DNA of 33,393 bases from Segetibacter sp. (GTDB lineage Bacteria > Bacteroidota > Bacteroidia > Chitinophagales > Chitinophagaceae), in assembly GCA_025963675.1 (NCBI GenBank), contig JAOQAJ010000157.1:1-33393 (forward strand). The letters run 5' to 3'. This document shows positions 1-6,053 of the stretch, one piece after another. A program made the translations under genes and the position numbers. The stretch's first letter is position 1, and each line of letters starts with the position of its first letter. Below the pieces are notes generated by a model. The model was not told the DNA's origin. It did no database searches and saw nothing but the letters and a program-made list of their open reading frames with translations.

Positions 1-603
1 GCCACCATTAATGTTTATGGACTGTCAAATAAAATCGGGCAAAAGAATAATATAGGTCAGGGAAGCTTGAGTTTACATTTGAACAAACTGTTTTTACAAA
101 ACAAGCTTCTTCTGGATGCAGGAGTTGACAACGTTTTATTCTGGGGCGAAGGAGATAACCAGCAGTATATCTCTTACCAACGAAGTTTCTACTTTTCGGG
201 AAATTATCTGGTCTACCTTAAATCAACGATTCGAAAATCTTTTAGTTATATAAGCATTACAGGAGGAGCAGGTAATGGTTATTTCAGAAGAGATGAGAAT
301 TATACCAAGGGCGAAAGCGGATCATTTGACCCTTTTTTTAGTTTAGCCACCCCTCTTTTTAAAGGAACAAATATTATTGCAGAGTGGAATGGTTACGATA
401 TTGGTGCTGGCATTTCTTCAATTCCTTTTCAAAAAATTCCTTTCGTGTTTACTTTAGAAGTGACAGATCTTGTATATGGTACACCACGCATTATTACTTC
501 AGTCGCCTTTCCATTTAACTTTATTAGATCTAATAAGGTAAAGACTAACTTCCCTACCAGGCCAATTGGCTTAAGACCCTTCCGCGCCGTTAGAACGATT
601 TGA
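1..603 (+). CDS. C-terminal part of a predicted outer-membrane beta-barrel protein (5' end outside window)
   Basis: The reading frame is open from the first base, so the gene starts left of the window; the TTG at 67 is internal, not a start. About 200 residues are visible, ending at a TGA after 'RAVRTI'. The segment alternates short polar turns with beta-type stretches rich in Tyr, Phe, Gly and Asn (for example 'VLFWGEGDN', 'SYISITGGAGNGYF', 'AEWNGYDIGAGISS'), the look of outer-membrane barrel strands. I do not recognise a named family, so the barrel assignment rests on composition and pattern alone. Because the mature N-terminus is missing, a signal peptide or plug domain cannot be judged. 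Confidence 0.6.
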   Translation, partial: ATINVYGLSNKIGQKNNIGQGSLSLHLNKLFLQNKLLLDAGVDNVLFWGEGDNQQYISYQRSFYFSGNYLVYLKSTIRKSFSYISITGGAGNGYFRRDENYTKGESGSFDPFFSLATPLFKGTNIIAEWNGYDIGAGISSIPFQKIPFVFTLEVTDLVYGTPRIITSVAFPFNFIRSNKVKTNFPTRPIGLRPFRAVRTI

Positions 604-727
604 TAACAGACGAAGAGTTTTTACTGGTCAGGACAACGGCGACATAATCTCCCGTTTACGAAAGATTGCATTCAACATTAGAACTATAATTAGTTATTAA
701 AAGCGACGGTATAACCTGGGTACAAGC

Positions 728-779
728 CAGCTCCTTTAGTAAAGCAATAGCTTTATGCCAAATTAGTCAATAGGAGCTG
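728..779. repeat. Nested inverted repeat at the 3' end of the small Cys/His gene
   Basis: CAGCTCCT at 728-735 is the reverse complement of AGGAGCTG at 772-779. Inside lies a second hairpin, TAAAGC (740-745) with GCTTTA (750-755). There is no T-run on either side, so it is not a typical intrinsic terminator. It covers the stop codon region of the minus-strand gene and might act as a 3' end structure. Confidence 0.4.
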
Positions 780-984
780 ATGGGGGCTCCTCACTTTCTT
801 CATTACTTGCGTTTTCAATTTGTCTTTCAATAAAACCCTGGATATGATCATGAAATTTATCGCAGCATGTTGTAATGATAATGACGTCTGACTCGATTTT
901 CAATAACGGGTGTTTCTTATGATGGATACACCTGAAGATCTCAGCTTTTTTGCGAATATGTTCTAAATCGATTTTAGCCGCCAT
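763..984 (-). CDS. Small conserved-type Cys/His protein of unknown function
   Basis: A 73-residue protein starting with ATG at 984. It has a basic, helical N-terminus (residues 1-17), then 'CIHHKKHP' near residue 19 and 'TTCCDKFHDHI' near residue 39, and an acidic Pro/Ser tail. The spacing Cys-x-His, beta stretch, Cys-Cys, then Phe-His recalls a family of about 70-residue hypothetical proteins common in Bacteroidota, but I recall this only loosely. The Cys/His pairs could bind a metal or a disulfide partner; no catalytic role is visible. It stands alone, convergent with the gene on its left. An inverted repeat (728-735 with 772-779) overlaps its 3' end. Confidence 0.6.
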   Translation of the reverse strand: MAAKIDLEHIRKKAEIFRCIHHKKHPLLKIESDVIIITTCCDKFHDHIQGFIERQIENASNEESEEPPSAPID

Positions 985-1117
985 GACGTACTTATTACAT
1001 TATAGCTTTTAACTGAATTAGTTTTAAGCTAATTAATGATTCATTAATTTATAAGTATTCTCATGTGCCAGGTTAAAACCGGTTGAAATTCTAACCCGTG
1101 GAAATATATATACGTGC

Positions 1118-1166
1118 AAAAAACAAAAAAGCCCCAACCCAATGCACAAATGAGAAGGGTTGAGGC
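1118..1166 (-). terminator. Rho-independent terminator of the tRNA-like RNA transcript
   Basis: On the minus strand a 10-bp stem (GCCTCAACCC with GGGTTGGGGC, one G-U pair) is followed by a T-run broken by a single G (1118-1130). It begins nine bases after the 3' end of the second tRNA-like RNA, so it most likely ends that transcript. Confidence 0.8.
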
Positions 1167-1174
1167 AAAGAGAG

Positions 1175-1338
1175 CTGTGGAAGAAGGGCTCGAACCTTCA
1201 CGAGGTAGTTAGCTAAAGTGCAATGTTGTGGTGGTCAACCCCAGTCTTTCTTGCGAAAAGGCATTACGCTTCGTTTATCCCATGATCCTCACCCCCGAGA
1301 CAAGAGGGCATGTCTGCCAAAAATTTCATCACTCCACA
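1175..1338 (-). ncRNA. tRNA-like structured RNA, copy B (promoter-distal), very long variable arm
   Basis: Reading the minus strand, 164 nt fold as a class II tRNA: acceptor TGTGGAG with TTCCACA (extendable to 8 bp by C1339 and G at 1175), U8-like 'TG', 3-bp D-stem ATG/CAT with GG in the D-loop, anticodon-type stem CCCTC/GGGGG with loop TTGTCTC (central triplet GTC at 1299-1301), and T-arm GAAGG, TTCGAGC, CCTTC. In place of a normal variable arm there are about 85 nt, closed by GAGG/CCTC, with an inner helix AAGCGTAATG/CATTGCACTT (one mismatch) and a hairpin CTTT/AAAG. CCA is not encoded. Base 37 of the loop is T, unusual for a decoding tRNA. It shares 50 consecutive identical bases with copy A. 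Not tmRNA: no tag reading frame and much too short. I do not recognise a known family. Confidence 0.75.
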
Positions 1339-1432
1339 GTATTAAAAAGAACAACTTATATAGTACCAGTGTACCCTCAGACAATCCAATTGATATTTAC
1401 AGCGGTCTTCAAAGGTATTGGATTTCATTTTG

Positions 1433-1604
1433 CTGTAGGGGGAGGGGTCGAACCTCCACGAGGCAGTTAGATTAAACGCAAAGTTTAGTGGTCAACCCTG
1501 GTCGGCCGAACGCAAGGAACAGTCGGCTCTACGCTTAACTTTATCCCGTGATCCTCACCCCCGAGACAAGAGGGCATGTCTGCCAAAAATTTCATCACCC
1601 CACA
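1433..1604 (-). ncRNA. tRNA-like structured RNA, copy A (promoter-proximal), very long variable arm
   Basis: A 172-nt relative of copy B lying 94 bases upstream of it on the minus strand. Acceptor TGTGGGG pairs with CCCTACA, T-arm is GGAGG, TTCGACC, CCTCC. Compared with copy B, one acceptor pair and one T-stem pair change from A-T to G-C on both sides at once, and G-U at the seventh acceptor pair becomes G-C: compensatory changes that support the fold. The D-arm and anticodon-type arm are identical. The variable region again has GAGG/CCTC at its base, an inner helix TTAAGCG/CGTTTAA and a hairpin GCCGA/TCGGC whose sequence differs completely from copy B while still pairing. The triplet GTC in the loop is at 1565-1567. 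Confidence 0.75.
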
Positions 1605-1642
1605 GTATTTCAAGACATCTGTTTCAATGAACTCTGATAACG

Positions 1643-1675
1643 CAATATTACAGCTAATTCTTCTTTTGTTACAAA
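1643..1675 (-). promoter_or_regulatory. Promoter candidate for the tRNA-like RNAs
   Basis: On the minus strand TTTG (1675-1672) is followed after 21 bases by TAATATTG (1650-1643), one mismatch from the Bacteroidota -7 element TAnnTTTG. Transcription would begin near 1639, about 35 bases before copy A. The identical -7 box occurs in the rluE leader promoter. The spacing is at the long end, so this is a candidate only. Confidence 0.5.
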
Positions 1676-1711
1676 TTGTTCAACTATTATTTTAAATATT
1701 TAGAAAAAATT

Positions 1712-1723
1712 TACATATTTGTA
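1712..1723. promoter_or_regulatory. Possible operator between the tRNA-like RNAs and the Lrp-type gene
   Basis: TACATATTTGTA is a dyad (TACA, four bases, TGTA) 36 bases before the start codon of the Lrp/AsnC gene. Lrp-family proteins often control their own gene, so it is a reasonable autoregulatory site, but such short AT-rich dyads arise easily by chance. Confidence 0.3.
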
Positions 1724-1759
1724 TAATAAATTAGAAAATATAAAATAGAAGAATATAAA

Positions 1760-2230
1760 ATGGCAGCTAAATTAAATCTTGACAAACTCGATTACCAGAT
1801 TATTTATGAAATGATGGAAACTGCAGAAATCTCCTACGCAGATCTTGGTAAAAAATTGTTCGTCTCGGGCGGTACTATACACGTTCGAATAAAGAAACTG
1901 CAGGAAATGGGGGTGGTAAAAGGTACGCGGTTAAATGTTGACCTGAAAGCAATGGGCTACGACGTAATTGCCTTCATTGGTATTTATCTTGAAAAAAGCT
2001 CGCTTTATGATGAAGTTGTAAAAGAACTAAAAAAGATACCTGAAATTGTGCGTTTAAATTATACAACCGGCAATTATAGCATGTTTGCTGAAATTGTGTG
2101 CAAAGATATAGCGCAATTAAGATCGGTGTTGCACGACCAACTTCAAAAAATAAAAGGAATCGAAAGAACGGAAACTTTTATTTCGCTTCAGGAAAGTTTT
2201 AGCAGGAATGTGGTTGTTACGAATAACTGA
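1760..2230 (+). CDS. Lrp/AsnC family transcriptional regulator
   Basis: A 156-residue protein of normal family length (about 150). Residues 5-65 form the AsnC-type winged helix-turn-helix: 'LDKLDYQIIYEMMETAEISYADLGKKL' then the recognition part 'SGGTIHVRIKKLQEMGVV' and the linker 'GTRLNVDLKAMGYDV'. Residues 70-150 form the RAM (ligand-binding, dimer/octamer) domain with 'TGNYSMFAEIVCKD', matching the usual G-x-x-D/Y-F region. It probably senses an amino acid or related metabolite; the target genes cannot be read from the sequence. It is divergent from the tRNA-like RNA transcript and shares the AT-rich spacer with it. Single gene, ATG start. Confidence 0.93.
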   Translation: MAAKLNLDKLDYQIIYEMMETAEISYADLGKKLFVSGGTIHVRIKKLQEMGVVKGTRLNVDLKAMGYDVIAFIGIYLEKSSLYDEVVKELKKIPEIVRLNYTTGNYSMFAEIVCKDIAQLRSVLHDQLQKIKGIERTETFISLQESFSRNVVVTNN

Positions 2231-2540
2231 CCTCATCTTCGTTCCTTCTCTAAGAGAGAAGATATCGCGGGCGGCAGCTTCGTTTTGTTTAATTCAACTA
2301 AAGTTTACCGTTAGCAGTAGTGGCTTTAAGCGTTCCCGGTTTTAGAACATTGAAGAGCTTATAAAACTGTTTGCTATAGTTGCCCTAAAAATCTAAAGTC
2401 GAAGTGAGTGACACAATCGGAGCTGCACAACGAACTGTTGCTGGTCCACAAAAAGAATAAAACGCAGCAAAAACAAATCAACCAGCAAAGGCTCAATTTC
2501 TAATTGCTAGTTGACTACTGCCCTTTCGGCTGCCAGTTCG
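2231..2540. other. Intergenic spacer, no gene seen
   Basis: The 310-base convergent spacer between the Lrp-type gene and the permease holds a short perfect hairpin just after the regulator's stop (CTTCTCT, three bases, AGAGAAG, from about 2246) without a T-run, and one copy of the dispersed repeat at 2402-2419. I see no convincing coding frame. Confidence 0.5.
2402..2419 (+). repeat. Dispersed short repeat, copy 1 (GTGACAC type)
   Basis: AAGTGAGTGACACAATCG matches the right part of the repeat core CAAGTGNGYGACRCAACGA; the usual GTAC start is lost. About 25 bases further on is 'GCTGGTCCACAAAAA', similar to a tail seen after several other copies. Confidence 0.65.
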
Positions 2541-3635
2541 TTATAATTTTCCCCTGACATTCATTGCATCTCTTAACCCGTTTCCGAGCAAATTAAATGC
2601 AAGTACTAAAATCATGATGGCTATCCCGGGGGCGAGCGCGAGCATCGGATTATGAGTAATGATGAAATTATAGTTTTCTTTTATCATTAGTCCCCAGCTT
2701 GGTTGCGGTGGTTGCACGCCCACGCCGAGAAAGCTAAGACCCGCTTCTATCACAATTGCAGACGCAAAATTACTTGCGGCAATTACCATAACGGGCCCAA
2801 GAATATTTGGAAGTATGTGAAATACAATGGTACGGGTATGTGAATAACCAAGTGCTCTTGTGGCTTCGATAAACTCAAGTTCACGTACGGCCAGAACCTG
2901 CCCCCGTACAAGTCTTGCTACGTTTACCCACATCGTTAAACCGACTGCTATAAAAACCTGCCAAAAACCTTTTCCTAATAAAAGCGTTAGTGCGAAAACA
3001 AGCAATAAAGTAGGAATGCTCCAAATGATGTTAATGAACCACATGATCACATCATCTATCCATCCTCTAAAATAACCCGCTAAAGAACCTAGCAATATTC
3101 CCAGTATTACTGAGATGGTTACAGCAATTAGTCCCACACTTAAACTTACTCTGATGCCAACGATCAAGCGGCTGAGAATGTCGCGGCCGAATTTGTCTGT
3201 GCCTAATAAAAATGTTTTAGTAGTGACATAACCTTTTTCCAGTGTTGAGACCGGGTAAGACTGCCGCTCGGAAATGCCTTCATCGATATACTTCTGAACA
3301 ATGACGCTGTCCTTTAGTTTTTGATAAGAGGTTATAGGTAACAGTGCATAGCTGTGCTCCCTGCCACCCAGGATCCACGAAAAAACAGAAACTTTTTCAG
3401 TAGTATTTGCATTCTTCAATTTCAAAAATTGCATCTTAAATCCCGGCTTTTCACCACCAATTTCTACTGTCATCTTGTTTGCATTAGGACTATGGTCGGG
3501 AGCAACCAGATAAGCAAAAACAGCCAAACAGAAAGCCAGGCAAATAACGATCAAACCTGACATAGCCCCCTTATTTTTTCTCAGGCGTTTCCAGAAGGCT
3601 TGTGAATATGAGCCGGATGAAGACATGTGTTGCAA
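2541..3635 (-). CDS. ABC transporter permease, OppC/DppC type
   Basis: A 364-residue inner-membrane permease of a peptide/nickel-type importer. Residues 1-25 are cytoplasmic and basic, the first membrane helix is about 26-46, and the family signature 'LLGTDKFGRDILSR' follows near 143. Four to five further helices occupy the C-terminal part. The ATPase-contact EAA loop is 'EATRALGYSHTRTIVFHILPN' near 258, and 'GLSFLGVGVQPPQPSWG' is the conserved C-terminal signature. The segment between helix 1 and the GTD motif is about 95 residues, longer than in Escherichia coli OppC/DppC (about 300 residues overall). No partner permease, ATPase or binding protein is in the window, so the substrate is unknown. 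Start could be ATG at 3635 or 3626. Confidence 0.93.
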   Translation of the reverse strand: MQHMSSSGSYSQAFWKRLRKNKGAMSGLIVICLAFCLAVFAYLVAPDHSPNANKMTVEIGGEKPGFKMQFLKLKNANTTEKVSVFSWILGGREHSYALLPITSYQKLKDSVIVQKYIDEGISERQSYPVSTLEKGYVTTKTFLLGTDKFGRDILSRLIVGIRVSLSVGLIAVTISVILGILLGSLAGYFRGWIDDVIMWFINIIWSIPTLLLVFALTLLLGKGFWQVFIAVGLTMWVNVARLVRGQVLAVRELEFIEATRALGYSHTRTIVFHILPNILGPVMVIAASNFASAIVIEAGLSFLGVGVQPPQPSWGLMIKENYNFIITHNPMLALAPGIAIMILVLAFNLLGNGLRDAMNVRGKL

Positions 3636-3712
3636 GTTAAATGTTTCAGGTTAAACCTGCGGCCGGTCACGGGTTACATGTGTAATGTTGAGCTCTTACG
3701 TTTCGCTCATAA

Positions 3713-3747
3713 AGCTAGCAGCTTGAAGCTAACAGCTAGCAGCTGTC
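3713..3747. repeat. AGCT-rich low-complexity repeat
   Basis: The spacer between the glycosyltransferase and permease genes contains four to five close copies of an AGCT-centred unit (AAAGCTAGCAGCT, TGAAGCT, AACAGCT, AGCAGCTG). A related stretch lies at about 9467-9498. AGCT is self-complementary, so the units can pair with each other in either strand. Confidence 0.55.
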
Positions 3748-3750
3748 TCC

Positions 3751-4902
3751 TCATCTCACTTCGCGGCCTTTCCACGAGTACTTGCCGAACTTACCGAGCC
3801 AACCGGCAATAATAGTATAAGCTATATGAAAGGGTTGCATAACAGGGAACCACCACAACAACTTTTCTTCTTTGAAAAACTTTGCCACAGGGATCATAAA
3901 TCTACAATCGATAATTGTTTTAGCAGCAAGCATAAGCAGCCAGTACGCAGCAATGTTATTTATCCAAATAGCCGCTATCGGAAGAAGCAGAAATGAAAGA
4001 TTAAAAAAGTACACGAAAATCAACACATACATTATTCTCTTGTCTTCAAATTTATCTGCCTTACTGGCCCATCGAATTCTCTGATTAAAAAATGCTTTCC
4101 AGGTTTCCATCGGTGTTGTTTCTACAATTGATTGTTGCGAAAACAAATAATGAACCCGTGTTTTATAGCGGCTATAAATCTTGTGCATCAAGAGCATGTC
4201 GTCTCCGCTTGCAATGTTGTCTATTCCTTTAAACCCGCCTACCTCATAAAATACTTTTTTGTTGTAAGCGAGGTTGGCACCATTGCACATAGTATGAAAG
4301 CCGGCATTGACAGAGGCTGCAGTTATGCCTTGCAAACTCATAAAATCGAGACATTGAAAAATAGAAACAAATGAACCTGTATTTATAAACTTAACCGGGG
4401 CAGCCACAAAAACAGAATCGTTTTCTTGAATAAAGTTTGACAAGTTGAACAACCAGTCTTTTGTAACAATACAATCTGCATCTGTTGTAACAATCCAGTC
4501 TCCTTTGGCTTCCTGAATTGCCAGTTCCAAAGCTTTCTTTTTATAGCTATTTAATTTTTTTTCTCCAAGCAATTTTTCTATTTGCAGCAGGTGTAAGTTC
4601 GCGTACTCAGCTGCCATGGCAGTAACAATCGCACCTGTATTATCAGTAGAGTAATCATCTGCAACAATCACTTCAAAAAGATTGGAAGGGTAATTTTGAT
4701 TAAGTACAGATTGAAGGCAGTTGCCAATTCTGTCTTCTTCGTTTCGTGCGGGGATGACGACTGTAAAAAAGATCGAAGGTGTTATAGACAAGTCAGCTTT
4801 AAAGGGCTTCACTTTTAAAAACCATCCCCTGTAGCTTTCTATAAGTACAGCGTGCCCAACAAGAAAAAACAAGATGATAACAATTACAATTACAGAGCCC
4901 AT
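3751..4902 (-). CDS. Family 2 glycosyltransferase, membrane-bound
   Basis: About 383 residues from ATG at 4902 (a TTG at 4920 would add six). An N-terminal helix ('VIVIVIILFFLVGHAVL') is followed by a GT-A domain: 'VVIPARNEEDRIGNCLQSV', 'VADDYSTDNT', the metal-binding 'TTDADC', 'GDDMLLMH' as the acceptor-side acidic motif, and 'QRIRWASK', the Q-x-x-R-W motif of processive GT2 enzymes. Two or three C-terminal membrane helices follow, with a short basic tail. This is the layout of inner-membrane enzymes that build polysaccharide or glycolipid; donor and product cannot be told. It sits 21 bases after the alpha/beta hydrolase gene on the same strand, so the two are probably co-transcribed. Confidence 0.9.
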   Translation of the reverse strand: MGSVIVIVIILFFLVGHAVLIESYRGWFLKVKPFKADLSITPSIFFTVVIPARNEEDRIGNCLQSVLNQNYPSNLFEVIVADDYSTDNTGAIVTAMAAEYANLHLLQIEKLLGEKKLNSYKKKALELAIQEAKGDWIVTTDADCIVTKDWLFNLSNFIQENDSVFVAAPVKFINTGSFVSIFQCLDFMSLQGITAASVNAGFHTMCNGANLAYNKKVFYEVGGFKGIDNIASGDDMLLMHKIYSRYKTRVHYLFSQQSIVETTPMETWKAFFNQRIRWASKADKFEDKRIMYVLIFVYFFNLSFLLLPIAAIWINNIAAYWLLMLAAKTIIDCRFMIPVAKFFKEEKLLWWFPVMQPFHIAYTIIAGWLGKFGKYSWKGREVR

Positions 4903-4923
4903 GTCAGGCAAAGAAAACAAGAA

Positions 4924-5739
4924 TTAATCATTAATTAGTTGTACTATTTTTCTAACATTTACTTCAGATAATAAGTTGTGCCCTGCTTCAACCACTTCAA
5001 CTGATGCAAACTCTTCAATTCCCTGCTTAAACCTTTCGCCACCCTGGTATGGAATTACTCTGTCAAACGCTCCAAATAACATACGAACGGGTATCCTGTT
5101 CTTTTTTATCAAACGTTTAAGTTTAGTAAGAGACGGTCTAAATTTTCGCATTGAAATCCACCGCCGGTACAATGTCTTACGATGCTCCTCGTCGTATATG
5201 TAGTAGCTGACAAACTCAGCCAGACTTCGAGGTATCACACGCCATTTTTCAGCCTTGTTTATTATCCATGTTAGCCAACCGGGATGATTAATAGTATAAT
5301 GAAGCAATTTACTTCCGATCCATGTTTCACTACCTAACCATCGCCAAAAATTAAATGATAAACCGTCAGGTGCTATCAGTATCAACCGCTCCACTTTTTC
5401 AGGCAAAAGCTGCGTAAGATATAACGCAATCCTTCCACCCATACTAAATCCTAGCAGGCTAAACTTTGCATTGTCTTTTTTAAGGGTACTTCTAATATCG
5501 AGTATAAATTCGGTGAAGTATTTCGGTTTAAAAATCAGCTCATCTTTCCATTCTGTTAATCCATGAAAAGGAATATCGATGGCGATAATTGTAAAACTGT
5601 TTCCCAGTCTTCTTTCAAGAAATGAAAAAGTGAAACTTTCTCTGCCGTAGCCATGAAAACAAAATAATAATTTAGCACCAACGCCAAACTGCCTGTAATG
5701 AATGGTGGAGTTTCTATGTGATATGTAATGGCTCTGCAT
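4924..5739 (-). CDS. Alpha/beta hydrolase
   Basis: A 271-residue cytoplasmic-type alpha/beta hydrolase without signal peptide. The oxyanion region is 'CFHGYGRE' (residues 27-34), the nucleophile elbow 'GFSMGG' gives Ser99, the acid is probably Asp226 in 'FGAFDRVIP', and the base is His254 in 'EAGHNLL'. A helical lid of about 70 residues (130-200), rich in Trp and Arg, separates core and C-terminal part. Overall it resembles the esterase/carboxylester hydrolases of the 2-succinyl-6-hydroxy-cyclohexadiene carboxylate synthase and haloperoxidase groups, but the substrate cannot be assigned. It is the first gene of a likely two-gene unit with the downstream glycosyltransferase. Confidence 0.9.
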   Translation of the reverse strand: MQSHYISHRNSTIHYRQFGVGAKLLFCFHGYGRESFTFSFLERRLGNSFTIIAIDIPFHGLTEWKDELIFKPKYFTEFILDIRSTLKKDNAKFSLLGFSMGGRIALYLTQLLPEKVERLILIAPDGLSFNFWRWLGSETWIGSKLLHYTINHPGWLTWIINKAEKWRVIPRSLAEFVSYYIYDEEHRKTLYRRWISMRKFRPSLTKLKRLIKKNRIPVRMLFGAFDRVIPYQGGERFKQGIEEFASVEVVEAGHNLLSEVNVRKIVQLIND

Positions 5740-6053
5740 TTATCGGTGCAAACGTTTCACACAATGTTGCAAAAATGGTGCTATGTGAAGACTGGGTTCG
5801 CTGCGAATACCCGACCATGCAAATGGCTATTTTTTGGTACAGGCTAATACCCCTGATGTTTCATCGTTGCGTCGCATTTCGTTCATCTTTTGGTAACATG
5901 GGCATCCTTGCTCCCGTTGTATGTATCAAAATTGTAGTTCTTTTCGATATTCCTTCAATTAAACATCCAAGGTGCTCTGTAGATGCAGAGACATAGCAAT
6001 TTTAGTTTGTAAAGCATAAACCCATTAAATTCACCATTATTAGAATTCCCGAT
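5740..6053. other. Divergent intergenic region
   Basis: This 314-base spacer separates the divergent hydrolase and M14 peptidase genes and must hold both promoters. The only clear structure is the dispersed repeat at 5861-5887 with an extended part down to about 5825. No coding frame looks real here. Confidence 0.5.
5861..5887 (-). repeat. Dispersed short repeat, copy 2 (TGCGACGCA type)
   Basis: Read on the minus strand this copy is identical over 28 bases (one base beyond the given end) to the copy at 27518-27544, including a left flank GATGAACGAAA that replaces the usual GTACAAG. Both are followed some 16-18 bases later by AGCCTGTRCCAAAA, so the unit is longer than its core. Confidence 0.75.

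Noticed and set aside
1218-1475. Open frames of 80-85 codons on the plus strand
   Set aside because: They lie antisense to the two tRNA-like RNAs, and two frames are open at once, which reflects the conserved RNA sequence, not coding.
1175-1604. tmRNA or a split tmRNA
   Set aside because: No tag reading frame, no pseudoknot-sized body, two separate complete tRNA-like folds, and length far below 300 nt.
2246-2262. Terminator after the Lrp-type gene
   Set aside because: The 7-bp hairpin is perfect but followed by ATATCGCGGG, with no T-run.
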